Assembly: GCA_003427395.1 (NCBI GenBank)
Contig: BFEA01000315.1
Location: 1,422,813 to 1,452,339 of the forward strand
Reading direction: 5' to 3'
Length of the DNA stretch: 29,527 bases
Source: Chara braunii
Taxonomy: Eukaryota; Streptophyta; Charophyceae; Charales; Characeae
A program made the position numbers and the translations under genes. Every line of letters starts with the position of its first letter. Within the stretch, counting starts at the first letter, position 1. Below, piece by piece: positions 17,111-27,499 of this stretch. Under the pieces are notes generated by a model that searched no databases, was not told where the DNA came from, and saw only the letters and a list, made by a program, of their open reading frames with translations.

Positions 17111-17772
17111 AGACATGGAGGCAGGTATCACATTGCACCACATGTTGCGATCCCACGGGCATCCTCAGACCAGGAAGAAATCCAACCTTCTCCTTGGAGC
17201 TGGGGAGGTGGGCGTAGGTGGGGACCCGAACCAGGTAAAACCATTTTTTGGGGGATTAAAGGTCCTATATGGATCAGGCAGTATCTGTGTTTCACAGAAG
17301 GAGGAAAGTGGAATAGAATCAAATCGTAGAGGAGCATAGCCCAGGGTATCCATGCGTGAGTTTAACATTGCATTCCAATCCCCACATACGATGAGGTTCT
17401 CTGTATTCGGTAAACAACTTGGACGATTCGCAAATAAACTGTCATAATTGACACATTCCTCCGCCTCTATCAAAAATTTGAGCCATGCCCAACGTCCTTC
17501 ATTATTATGGTATTGATCCAATATCAAGATGTTCAAGTCTTTGTTTACCAGTATGGCTACCCCACCTTTGGTTCCTTCTGTCGGGGACCAAATCTGGGGC
17601 CCATTCCCACCAACGTTGAATAGCAGTATTTTTTTGCAGGTCTAGTTTAGTCTCTTGTAAGCAAGTTATCCGCACATTTTGTGAGTGGAGCCATTCTTTA
17701 AATCTAGCTTTTTTTAAAAAATTATTAGAGTCCCCCCCCAAAACCACGCACATTCCATGTCAGGAACCTGAT
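17111..17772 (-). pseudogene. LINE copy F: AP-endonuclease (EEP) domain
   Basis: An exonuclease-endonuclease-phosphatase fold domain that would nick the target DNA. Motifs on the minus strand: FLTWNVRGFGG at the start (about 17770-17735), TCLQETKL with the metal-binding Glu (about 17653), CGDWNAMLN (about 17375, the GDxN motif), FTWFGSP ... RRRLDFFLV (about 17166-17240) and MSDHHPVLLD (about 17110-17140, the SDH motif). Frameshifts separate the first, middle and last parts; one lies in runs of G and A near 17710-17740. The order EN, RT, zf-RVT on one strand makes copy F the only near-full-length LINE here. Confidence 0.85.
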
Positions 17773-17773
17773 T

Positions 17774-18088
17774 CTACTTGATATAACCATTTCCTAAACC
17801 TCTGCCGCTCGGAAGCTGGATGCGGGCTACGGGTCTGCCTTTGGCCAAGGACCCCCTTCCCCTTGGTTGGGAGGGCTGTAAAATTTTTTCTCCCTCTACC
17901 GGAGGAAAGGGGCAGGGGGGAGACAAAGCGGCCAGTTCACTTGTAAATTGTCCAGTCGTAAGTATTCGATATGTATTTGTATTCGAAAATGAGCCTATTT
18001 GATACTTCATGATTGAGGTCCACCACAGACACCAGATCGTCCACCCTTTCAAACGGTTTCTCTTGGGGACGTAGAAAGCGTCAAACAA
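17774..18088 (-). pseudogene. Possible LINE copy F ORF1 remnant or 5' region
   Basis: A 104-codon minus-strand frame that stops four bases before the first endonuclease residues. The C-terminal half is rich in Pro, Gly and Arg (PRGRGSLAKGRPVARIQLPS), as could be expected of an RNA-binding ORF1 tail, but no zinc knuckle or RRM is visible. The start at 18088 is arbitrary. It could equally be a 5' UTR that happens to be open. Confidence 0.35.
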
Positions 18089-18267
18089 GGGATGCTTTTC
18101 ACTTTAGGAGGTATAGGGTAGTGATTTGTACGGCACCACATACATTTACAGTCGTACGAATTCGTATTCATAAGCTACTCATACGGGGGGGATGCCATAC
18201 ATTTTTTTTTCTGGGGAGGAGGAGGGGGAGAGGGGGGGCATATTGGTTAATGTCCATGCATCCTGTG

Positions 18268-18316
18268 TACATAAAATCAACGAAAAAAAACGAAGTTTCA
18301 AAGTTGATTTTATGTA
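18268..18316. repeat. 49-nt hairpin (14-bp perfect stem)
   Basis: TACATAAAATCAAC (18268-18281) and GTTGATTTTATGTA (18303-18316) form a perfect 14-bp stem, extendable to 18 bp with one mismatch (outer TGTG/AACA), around a 21-nt loop. Confidence 0.85.
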
Positions 18317-18501
18317 AACAATGTGTTTGGCTAAGAACATCCCTGCCCACCAATAGTTATATCCAATTTATTGATTGGTTGGAGATAATCCTTGGATAAT
18401 TAAGAGATTCAATAAGAAAAATAAAAAATATGTGGGCGCGTGTGTGTTCTTTTTTTGTCGTTTGTGTCAGTGTGTATGTGTTCCTTCCGATTACACAAAC
18501 G

Positions 18502-18529
18502 CACACACACACACACACAGACACACACA
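18502..18529. repeat. (CA)n microsatellite
   Basis: About 14 CA dinucleotides with one G interruption; GTGTGT tracts lie about 50 bp upstream and could pair with it. Confidence 0.9.
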
Positions 18530-21059
18530 AACATTTTGCTGCTGCAGTGGATTTTTTTCTTTTTTTTCAATGACCTATTTTCTGTTTTTATTCTTTTTTC
18601 TCGTACTTCTAAGTTGCCCATGACCGGGACAGGGGCTGATGTAGAAGTCTGGGGTATTTTGGCATGCCCCTATGTTTTAGGGGTATCTAACAAAATGCCC
18701 CAACCATTAGGGGTATTTCAATAATTTTCCCTGATTTTTTTTTTTTTTTTTTAATATCATTCCGAGTCATTATGACTGACCCTGTAGAGATCCTGTTCAG
18801 CCAGGTCCACCGAGGTGGTACTCGGGCGACTTTCCCCAGTCCGGCTACCTTGCAACCATTACTCATTATAGCACATAAAAAATATAATTAAAAAATAAAT
18901 AAAATCAAAAGTCAACAATAATTTGAATACAAGCATAAAATATAATTTTAATGAAAAAGAGATATCGTTATTGCACAAGTGTCAAACAATTGAACGACAA
19001 GCTTCCCCTACTTGCAATTCATTGAAAGCTTACAAGTGGTGGTATAATAGATTGTACTTCATCCTTATACTTTACTTATCATACCTCTTTTTCATCCATT
19101 CATATATTTTTTTCCCTCATGCTTTCTATATTTCTGGCTCTTTCCTATGTTGTCGGGTGTACATATACGACACCTTTTCGTACATATAGTACAAATATTT
19201 TATGTACAAAATCCCGTACATGGCCACGAACGTTTTGTATGTACAGCATACGAGAAGAAATAAAAATGGAAAAAAAGATGTTATGTAACAATGTCACATG
19301 ATCCAGTAGGGGTTTATTCAAATGGTGAAAGATCCAATTGAAAACTAAGGTACTTTGCAAGTTTGCACACCTGTCATAGGGACATTTCACCGTACCCATA
19401 CCTTTAACAAATATCTAATGATATACCGCAACTTTCAGGGGCATTTCTATAATTTTTTCAAACATTATTTAACTACAATCAAAATTAAAAAAAAAAAAAA
19501 AAAATTTGTAAAGTTGCAATACGAACAATTTTAGGTTGAGGGTCCTTTTGAAATTCTTATTAATTTCATATAAAAATAAAAATAAAAACACGAGTTAAGA
19601 TACACCTCTTTTAACTCTTTTAGTAACTGTTTATACCTTTGAGACCCCATAGGCTGACCTATCATCCATTGGAAGATAAGGTAAGATTTTAATTTCTCAC
19701 GCCAAACACATTCCTCACTAAAAGTCAATCCTTTTCTTTTTGGGATCCTTACCTTTTTTTTTTACCCTCTTCGTTTTTCCGAGAAAGTCCTCTAGTGCGC
19801 AGTCAGCTCGGGCGTGTCTGGTTGGACGTGCTCAACCAACTGCCCAATATAGCTTAAGATCATATTATATGAGTAAGTTATGTCTACGAATTTCAATTAT
19901 GTTATCACTATGAATCAATCATATTTTGCGATTATAAGAAAAACAACAACAACTTGTTAAGAACGACATATGTGGTATAAGTATTTGCTTATACTCTTAT
20001 TACCTATGTTAATTCTCTATGCCCTATCAAATTGTGTAGTTGTGTTTCTCTTTGACATCACCACTCATCAGAACAATCATAGTTAACTATTGAGAACTTA
20101 GTACCATAAATTTGATATCTCACATCTTATGACTATGGTTATGACTAATAAACTGACAAGTTGAAGTTGAGGAGGCGAGACCAAAGAGATAAGTACAGGT
20201 GTAATAAAGTATGAAAAAAAAATTCACGAAGCATAAAAAAAAAAAAAAAAAAAACTAAGGCAATAATGTTATAGATATTTAGGGTAAGTTTAAGAATGCG
20301 AAGTAAAACAAACTTGTATAAATATGAGGTATTGCTTAATAAAAGTTATAGAACAAAAAATACGCATCAATGTGCCATCAACAGCAAAAACACTTGGAGG
20401 TAATCCCATAAGATTTTAGACACTTGAAGTATGAGTTTTTGATAAGGAATAACAATACAACATGTATACGTGTGATTTTTGGGTTACATCTGGTGCAACA
20501 ACGGTTTGTTGAGTCCTTGTGATTAGGTAGGCTTGCCACGAAATGGTCCTAAGTAGCACATTCGCAAAATGATTATTCGCATCGTACAACAATAATTAGG
20601 GTAACGGTCATATACAATGCCAATGCGCATATTTTTTTTGTAGAAATACTAAAAATTTTGCTTTATTTTATTCTTAGAGGCTAAAAAAATATGTTCAATC
20701 TCGATGACCTTCTTCCATCATGGTGGTATACACGAGGCAGCGAAGGTGGTGCAACAGTAAGGGCGCGTATGCAAGAAAGGTTGATTCCAAACCAAAAAAA
20801 AACCTTGGTTACCAATCTGTCTTTCTATTGGAAAAATTGCATTTGCACCGTATTTAAATCATCAGTACTTTCTCGACACTTTTCTCCAGGGCGGGAAACG
20901 TGTTGAACGCAAAAAACAAACGAACCATCACAAACCTCTTTTTAGTTGGTGTCGCCATCCATATTGCTCCAATGGTTGAGCCTTGAAAGTTGTAGTAGCA
21001 TGGAAGCCAAAACTTTGAAAAAGTGGCTACTGTCTTAACCCGAAAAAAATATACATATT
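18530..21059. other. AT-rich gene-free stretch
   Basis: No protein or RNA gene recognised in 2.5 kb; open frames are short and low complexity. Poly(T) at 18737-18752 and poly(A) runs near 19485-19503 and 20236-20254 may be old retroelement tails. Related phrases of the kind AGGGG(C/T)ATTTC(T/A)ATAATTTT occur near 18709 and 19438. GTACATA-type words cluster at 19155-19245. Confidence 0.5.
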
Positions 21060-21125
21060 TTGTATACAAATACAACATACGAGGTGCGTTGTATTCGAAT
21101 ACAATGTACGTATGTTGTACGAAAA
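21060..21125. repeat. Palindromic TTGTATTCGAATACAA region
   Basis: A perfect 16-bp palindrome, TTGTATTCGAATACAA, at about 21089-21104, flanked by TACAACATACG and ATGTACGTATGTTGTACG. It resembles the words of the tandem arrays at 4615-4870 and 22212-22490. Confidence 0.7.
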
Positions 21126-21295
21126 GTTTTAGGGCACAACTTTGTCGGAGCTTGTAGTACTAAACATCGTTCATTTTTTTCTCAAATTTGGTTGATAATT
21201 TCTCAAAGACCAACAAACAGAAGTTATTTGTATTGCAATTTCTTACAACATAGTTTTTTTTCGGATTTCTTACAACATACTTTTTTAAGTCAAAA

Positions 21296-21430
21296 TTCTT
21301 AAACCACCACTACGTCCGATGATATTTTTGTCGTGAATTCCATTGCGCGCCGAGTTTTATGGAGTCTGGGTTTCATATAACTTTCGTTTTGGTACTCATA
21401 CAAAATTTATTTCCCTCCCTGCGATAGTTT

Positions 21431-21462
<32 letters not shown>

Positions 21463-22033
21463 ACCCATGTTGTCAAGATCTAAAAGCGAGGGTGTTAAAA
21501 TCGCGTCGGAAGAATCAGAAAGTGGAAAAAAAAAAACAGCGCTTTGGACTGGAAATTGGTTGGATACATTGTGCAAAGTAAAAGTGTGAGTGTACTCCAT
21601 GTGAGGGTGTTTCATCACTTCATGGACACAGTAGTGACGTCGTTCATTTTGCGAAGAAAAATAAAAAAATTAATGGTGTCGTTTATTTTGCGAAGTATTG
21701 GTTTTTATGAAGTATTGGTTTTTGAACCTAGACACAGTAGTGGCGTCATACAACAAAAAAATAAAAAAAAATAAAAATTAAAACTATAGTTGAACCTAGA
21801 CAAAGTAGTGATATCGTTCATTTTTCGAAGTATTGGTTTCTGTATACCCGTAGTCACGACCTTTCGCGAAGTCTTTCATGAAGTTTTTTTTTTTTTTTTT
21901 TAGACGTGCGATTATGGGCCATACGACCCATACATGTCATTTTTCTCGAGGCTCGTCCAGACCCCCGAAAAATATGGTTTGCCGTATATTCCCGTTTTTC
22001 CTAACACTGAGAAAGGTAGTGGTGGTTTAAGAA
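21296..22033. mobile_element. Possible TIR-bounded element (738 bp)
   Basis: TTCTTAAACCACCACTAC (21296-21313) and its exact complement GTAGTGGTGGTTTAAGAA (22016-22033) face each other. The interior has a 31-A run at about 21432-21461, a poly(T) at 21882-21901, and a degenerate tandem repeat (about 21625-21845) of GTAGTGACGTCGTTCATTTT and TATTGGTTT words. No transposase frame. I see no target-site duplication, so the element status is inferred from the 18-bp perfect inverted repeat and its relatives at 6371-6586. Confidence 0.4.
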
Positions 22034-22211
22034 ATACAAAACAGTGTGAAATGCCCTCAAAATATATTTTTATTCTTGTTTTGATTTTTTTTTCGAATAG
22101 AGTTGTGAATTTTGATATGATCCTCAGACAAAAGTTGTTTGCATTGCAAATTTTGTATAACTTTTTTTTTTATTTTTATAATCAGGTTAAAAATAAAATT
22201 AGAAAAAAATT

Positions 22212-22490
22212 GAATACAACGTATATACGTTATATTCGACCGTATGTTCTATTTGAAAAAAATCAGTGATTTTGTATAATTTGTTTTTCTTAAGTGAGTT
22301 GAATAGAACGTGCGTACATTTTTTTCTGGTTAAACCATGACTACATTAGCAAAAATGTTAATACAACGTATGTATGTTACATCCGAATACAATGTATGTA
22401 CGTTATTCGACGGTATGTTTTATTCAGAAAAAAAGTCAATGATTTTGTAGAACCCTTTTTTTTTAGGTAAGTTGAATAGAACCTACAACA
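22212..22490. repeat. ~173-bp tandem repeat, two partial units
   Basis: GAATACAACGTATATACGTT at 22212 and GAATACAATGTATGTACGTT at 22385 start two ~100-bp homologous stretches that share TCGAC(C/G)GTATGTT, ATGATTTTGTA or GTGATTTTGTA, and GTTGAATAGAAC. The first contains the perfect palindrome AACGTATATACGTT. Between them is TCTGGTTAAACCATGACTAC (22325-22344), related to the word in the N-terminal region of the Penelope-like element. Confidence 0.7.
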
Positions 22491-22864
22491 ATCACAATAT
22501 GGTACTCAATAAGAAGAAGAAGGTGACATGAGTTTTCATATCATGGCGAAATCACCATCTCCCCGGCATATCCCCGACTTCCACCGTCGAGGATCTCAAT
22601 CCTTCTACTCATTCATCACTCAGATTGAGGAAACTTCAGCCTACTACTGTCTTAAATACTACTCCATCCCGAGGTTTGCGGCGTGTACGCCGCGCGACCA
22701 CCTATACTTTAATTAAATTAAATTTTAAAAATGCAAATTTTGTTTCTGGTCCAGTCCAAAGACCACCGGCTCTGCGACTTACTTCTTTCAAAAAACTGCA
22801 GTAGGGGGGAAGAGAGGACTAACATCCTCTGCTCACTGCCTTGGTTTTTTATATTCCCTTTGGT
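22491..22864. other. Unassigned stretch downstream of the Penelope-like element
   Basis: No gene recognised. A strong small hairpin, GCGGCGTGTACGCCGC, lies at 22678-22693 (6-bp stem, TGTA loop). On the minus strand this is the 3' side of the Penelope-like element, so it might be part of its 3' UTR. Confidence 0.35.
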
Positions 22865-23592
22865 CTATGATGTGGGGCCGATACATACGAACCCGAGTGA
22901 AGCGTCGAGGCCATCTCTTTCTATGTAGGACAAGCAGTGGTTACCTTCGAAAATATCCCAGATGTATTTATCCTTATAATTATTCTGGAAAGTGACCTTG
23001 CACCTAGTCACAAATGAATCTCTTGAAAGATCTATCAAACTCTTCCAAAAAACGTGCACTGAATTGCTCCCTCTTCCCGTCCAGGTGCATGCTGCGCACG
23101 TATCACCATCGCAGCCCGTTCTGGCCAGCACACTCATCACCCGCTGTCGTCTTCTGCGTCACTCCTGTCAGGGCACTTACGCGACGGGGTTGCTTTCGCT
23201 GCCCATGTACGCGCTGATGCAGCAACATGAATATGGAGGCCTTCGTGAGCCCCCATTTTCCCTTTTTACCCAGGAAACAGCCGTCGTACAATACTTAGTA
23301 ACCCTACCCACAAGGGTGATTTTTCACGGCGCTGCATCCATCTCAGGCCTGCAGTCACGACTTTCACTGGATAGTTGCACTTTCTCAGTTCTTCACATAG
23401 TGTTAGCACATTGAGGCCTGTGACGCCATCGCTGTTCGAATTTTGTCTAATTCGAAAAAACGTATTCGCGACTGTGGCAAATTTTGATGTACTTGGCCCA
23501 TATGATACGATGCTCTTGTATGTCAAGAAACTGAGAGGTTCAGAGGACCAAATCGAATCCGAGTACTTAAACTTGTGCGACATTACGATTTG
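22865..23592 (-). pseudogene. Penelope-like element: RT C-terminal region
   Basis: The frame of the RT continues past an in-frame stop (23593-23595) through QIVMSHKFKYSDSIW to YPVKVVTAGLRWMQRREKSP and stops at 23266. Further residues up to 22865 are split over three frames (for example KASIFMLLHQRVHGQRKQ and VFWKSLIDLSRDSF...), showing frameshifts. The segment after motif C of Penelope-like RTs forms the thumb and is poorly conserved, so no individual residues can be assigned. The last open frame has four Cys (C-x4-C-x2-C) near its start that might be a zinc motif. The end of the element is not defined. Confidence 0.6.
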
Positions 23593-24646
23593 CTACTCGT
23601 CACATACAATCAACCTTGTTTCAAGGAAATCTAGAATGCCTACACCCGGGTCAGTCCGTTCCAAAACCAGGCCTTCCGGGTAGCAATGCGTTACTTGATC
23701 GAGCCTGCTATCGGCTTCAATTATTGCATTTGGTACCGTTTTAGAGAACAACGACACAATAAACAGGTCATCAATGTAGCGTTTTCCCATAACTAGCGAT
23801 TGGTCTGACCTGAGGCCCTTCAGAAACTGATTCTTGGCATACATGCACATTATGCAGGCGAGTGGCGGGCTAGCACGTCCCCCCATGGGGATACCTCTCT
23901 TTTGTCGGAGCACCTCGTCGTTAGCCAAAAAAACCGTGTTCGCAAGCAGGAGTTTCATGAGCACTGCCAAATCGGTCAGCCGAACAGACTTTCAGCCTGC
24001 TTCGCCCTGGGCTTTGCAGAAGTGGGAAGCTTTCTTTCGAGGATTCACCCGAATCCATTTCACAAATTTGGCTGCAAAACAACCAATGATCCAAGACTTT
24101 CTTAATTTCCTCGTGCGGAAGCTGAGTAAACATTTCTTTTATATCGTAAGTACGGGCCACAATCCCAAGTTTCCCTCCCCCTTTGTCCAATCTCTCATTA
24201 ATATTCCGGATTTTAGTTCTTAGATCACTCATCGTCCGTAAATTAAAATGTCGCTCATCTGTCTGAGAAATGAGGGCATTCAGTGTTGTGGACAACACAC
24301 CGGACGCAGCCCTAAAGGGGCTCAAGTAAAATGGAATAATGGGTCTCTTTTTCCTCTTGTCCTTCTCTTTCGAGAGGATATACGCGTGTTGCAAATCCCC
24401 ATCCCTATCCCACTTCCCAATCTTATCCAAACCAGCCTCCTCATATCTCGTCCTCATTTTGGCCAGAACCTCCATTTTTGTATTGGGAACAACTTCATAG
24501 TTACCGTTCTCCAAAAACATGAGTTTGAGCCCGGCCTCATACAATACCGGACATTCGATCCAGGTTTCACTGAGATTACGATCTAGGGGGGAAAGGACGA
24601 GCCCACTCAGGGCTTGCTTCACCCCTTTCACGTACTCAGGACACAA
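23593..24646 (-). pseudogene. Penelope-like element: reverse transcriptase
   Basis: Two overlapping minus-strand frames give a complete RT palm. The first (24646-23921) contains AGLDKIGKWDRDGDLQHAYI, KRPIIPFYLSPFRAA (finger) and motif A, TYDIKEMFTQLPH (about residues 166-178). A frameshift near 24065 moves to the second (23970-23593 and upstream), with motif B RQKRGIPMGGRASPPLACI and motif C GKRYIDDLFIV (YIDD at about 23767-23778). Upstream of motif B in this frame is another stop (GEAG-stop-KSVRL). The GIPMG and YIDD signatures, with a YDIKxMF motif A, fit Penelope-like rather than LINE RTs. All catalytic Asp are present, but stops and frameshifts make it inactive. Confidence 0.85.
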
Positions 24647-25452
24647 CCTTCCATCATTGGTTCCCCGCGCTTAGTAATTTGCAGGAAATTAAAATGCATG
24701 GTACATGCAACGATATTCATATCTCGCAGGCAGTCAAAAGCCTCATTACAGGCACGGTTTACCCCTTCCTTGGACACTGTTGAACCAGGAAAGGGTACGT
24801 TCTTAGCATTAAAAAGGAACGGATGCAGCCCAACTACCTCACTCAGTTTAACTGCCACATGCCCGTTAGTCTTGGGCAGGCCGAAATCAGCACAGGTGCA
24901 TTCATAGCACGACTGTTGTGCGAACGATTTCTAATTATGCAAGAGATCTGCAACAGATTTGGCTTTCAGCCAGACTGCCCTGGTCCTCCTCGCATACAAG
25001 TCACCGAGATTGGTAGGTTAGACATGGTCCAAAATCCACTGCTTCACCTCAAACTCAACCTTCTTTTTTTCTATCGTGGTACAAAAGAGAATTTTTACAG
25101 TCATCTTTGCACGCGGGTTGATTCCAAACATGTTCTTGAATACTGTGGTTAGTATACCACGAATCGTTTGTCGTCCCCTCGGTTGATTCACAGTCTTAAC
25201 TGCATTGTTAAGGTCGACCAGCTCCTCAAGCGATAATCTATACAAGTCACGACGCTTCCACGGGGCACGCAAAAGAGCAATTAACTCATGTTTCAGCAAA
25301 TCAGTCTTTGTAACCGTTCTAACAAGGCTATAAACCGTAATCAGGCCACCTTCTTCGAAATGTGATTTCACATATTTTAATAAAAACTTCTTGCCATGAC
25401 ATTCAACCTTGGAAAAAACAAACAGGAGAGGAACTAGTTGCCATGACTTCAG
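24628..25452 (-). pseudogene. Penelope-like element: linker between GIY-YIG and RT
   Basis: One minus-strand frame, continuous with the GIY-YIG frame across an in-frame TGA (25453-25455), runs through KSHFEEGGLITVYSLV, LYRLSLEELVDLNNAVKTV and VFKNMFGINPRAKMTVKILF. After further stops (25018-25020 and about 24933) it reaches CYECTCADFGLPKTNGHVAV and the segment ending at 24628. The C-x2-C-x-C cluster followed by a His may bind zinc. A frameshift near 24646 connects to the RT. That one frame carries recognisable protein across about 1.3 kb with only point stops shows that nuclease and RT were once one polyprotein. Confidence 0.75.
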
Positions 25453-25455
25453 TCA

Positions 25456-25935
25456 TCTACCACCTGGCTTATTCACTATCTCGACTGGCTTCCTGCTTTT
25501 TCTTTTTTTGGCACGCTTTAAAATCCTCAGCAGGTCAGGATCATTCACCACCCCAACTTCTGGGCAATTAAAAAACAACGATTTCACCACCTGGGATGGC
25601 TGACACCCAGTCTGCTTACGAGACGTCGACCCCCTAGCCCTTCGCAATTTTCGACTTTTTCGGCCTCTCGGGTTCAATCCAGGGTTACAATCCTTAATAA
25701 TGACTTGCTCAATATGGTCAATCGTGTTCCCATCACCAAACCAGATGGGAATAGGGACATAATGCCCCAGCCCTACCTTACTAATCCAGGTGTGCACCTT
25801 TTGCTTACTAATCCCCTTCGCAGCCCTTACGTGTTCCATCCATCGTTCCCTTAGTGTACGAGTAGTCTTACCCACATACACTGCTTTATGAGACAACGAC
25901 ATTAGGACATATACGCAGCTATGCCCCTCCAACAT
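25456..25935 (-). pseudogene. Penelope-like element: GIY-YIG endonuclease
   Basis: A 160-residue open stretch with a full GIY-YIG nuclease. The variant motif pair is CVYVL (residues 7-11) and VYVG (19-22), followed by KTTRTLRERWMEH with the conserved Arg, TIDHIEQVIIKDCNPGLNPR with the catalytic Glu (about 76) and Asn (about 84-88), then a very basic tail (GRKSRKLRRARG). It lies upstream of the RT in the direction of reading, opposite to the classical Penelope order, where the nuclease is C-terminal. Upstream, the same frame is interrupted by a TGA just before the open stretch and continues as NRIARLKPIVDNSLAHLLEK to about 26145. The nuclease would nick the target DNA for priming. Confidence 0.88.
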
Positions 25936-26135
25936 CCGATCTCATTCTTCTGGTGCCATACGTAACCAGAATCGAAGGTATACCCGGCCCCAGACAATTT
26001 CCTCAGCTAGGCAAGCACTGAGAATCACAAGGACATGCTGTTTCTCAAGCAAGTGAGCAAGTGAATTATCAACGATCGGCTTTAAACGAGCAATACGATT
26101 ACATGCTCGTTGCTTCGATCGAATATTCCCTCCGA

Positions 26136-26396
26136 TCAGTTTCCCTTAACGGGATTGTCTGACATAGAGGGCTTCTTGGTGCCTCCAGCCGATCGTGCTT
26201 CAGTCTTACGTGACGACGGTTCCGGAGCATTATCAGGCCTTTCGCCTTTCAGCATGTCCGTGTATTCTTGGAGGTCAATCTTCGACAGTTCCCATGCTCC
26301 AAGATCCTTCTTGAAGTAGGGGATGCCTTTATGCTTGCACAGCTCTTGGACACGCGTGTAGTGCAGGGAGCTATAGAATTCCTGCCTCATCTTCAT
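26136..26396 (-). pseudogene. Penelope-like element: SAP-like segment
   Basis: An 86-codon stretch in the same frame as the N-terminal module (27080-26396 is a multiple of three), separated from it only by in-frame stops. YTRVQELCKHKGIPYFKKDL followed by WELSKIDLQEYTDML has the helix-extended-helix pattern of a SAP motif, which is usually DNA-binding; this is inference from the pattern. It ends with a Pro/Ser-rich linker and TGA; a frameshift near 26145 connects to the GIY-YIG frame. Confidence 0.6.
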
Positions 26397-27080
26397 GTAC
26401 GCAGCGAGGCCCCCTTCATCGCTTTCTTCCTCGTCCTCTTTGTTGGTTGCGTTCTAGACGAGATCCTAATCTTCATCCTCACTCGGTACCTTGTCCCCTG
26501 GTGCCGAAGCTGGTGCATGCTCAATGATGGGGGTCTTTCCTTTGGCATCCGCTAGGCCATTCAGCAGTGCATTCAGCATGGTCTTGATGTCGGTCAGCTC
26601 GCTGCTTGTCTCCATCTTAGGCTGGAGGTTTTGCTTCACCGTGCCTGCCTTGTCACTTTCGTCATCTTACGATACATCTATGTGCTTCGTCTGTGGCTTG
26701 GTCTTACTACCCCGCGATCTGACTCGGTTGATTCGAGGTGAGTTACTGATCGGCGTACGTTCAACCGCCCGTTTTTGCTTCTCGCTACTCGACAGCTCCC
26801 GCCCCCCATTCTCCACTGTTTCCTTTTCAACAGCATCTTTCTCCAGGGCGGCTTTCTCCTCTCGCAGCTTCGCCAATTCGGCTTTACCAGCAGCGGACAC
26901 TTTCACCTTCTGATCTACCTCCTGAAGCTTCTCTGTAATGAGTTTGAGAGAGATCCCAAATGTCGTCGTGACCCAAGCTTTCATCTCGTCGGTCTGGTCA
27001 GCAGACTTCGATTCTACGTAAGTTTTTTTCTGGTTAAACCAGCAGTACTTCCTAAAGTTGTGCCCCTTAACAAGCCACAA
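26397..27080 (-). pseudogene. Penelope-like element: N-terminal coiled-coil module
   Basis: A single minus-strand frame open from 27080 to TAA at 26667-26669. After it the same frame goes on through DDESDKAGTVKQNLQPKMET and LTDIKTMLNALLNGLADAKG, with two TAG stops in an acidic part (near 26445-26460), into the SAP-like segment. The start contains GHNFRKYCWFNQKKTY, related to the WAKYWWFK motif readable at 6553-6586 and 27166-27193. KLITEKLQEVDQKV ... ELAKLREEKAALEKDAV is a predicted coiled coil, followed by a basic stretch (VERTPISNSPRINRVRSRGS). It is probably the N-terminus of the polyprotein; the true start is uncertain. Confidence 0.65.
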
Positions 27081-27193
27081 TCTTAGGAAACGTGCGAGCC
27101 ACTACAAGAGCGCCCCAATTCATCCGATTAGAAACACTTATACTCTATGTTTTGTAGATGCTCATAGCTGGGCCAAGTACTGGTGGTTTAAGA
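27031..27193. repeat. Inverted pair of the KYWWF-type word
   Basis: TGGTTAAACCAGCAGTACTT (27031-27050) faces AGTACTGGTGGTTTAAGA (about 27176-27193, preceded by AGCTGGGCCA). The left word lies in the N-terminus of the Penelope-like polyprotein; the right word lies outside it. Same arrangement as at 6371-6586 and 21296-22033. Confidence 0.5.
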
Positions 27194-27393
27194 CAACATT
27201 AATTCATACCCAGTCCCAGCGCCCAACTTGCATCTATACACAAACCCTGTAATACCCTTGTGTTTTATTTTTTTAACAATTAGTACTCCTGAGACACTTT
27301 TATTTGGGGTAGGAACCAGTCTGCAAAAAAAAAACAAAAACAATCAGCGATTGCCCATTATTTGGCTGCAAATGTGTTGTTGGGCAAATTATA

Positions 27394-27422
27394 CCCCCCC
27401 CCCCCCCCCCCCCCCCCCCCCC
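27394..27422. repeat. Poly(C) run (29 C)
   Basis: Uninterrupted C run; shorter C runs follow to about 27497. Possible assembly weak point. Confidence 0.95.
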
Positions 27423-27499
27423 GTCACCCTTTCTCATCCCCCACCCGGAAGCCCCCCTTCCCCCTCCCTTTTAATACGGGTTCCGCCCCCCCCCCCTTC

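Noticed and set aside
19796-19860. tRNA-like stretch on minus (GGGCAGTTGGTTGAGCACG)
   Set aside because: It resembles an A box, but there is no B box GGTTCGA, no anticodon arm and no acceptor pairing.
26136-27080. In-frame stops as a sign of an altered genetic code
   Set aside because: TAA, TAG and TGA are all present along with frameshifts, which fits pseudogene decay better.
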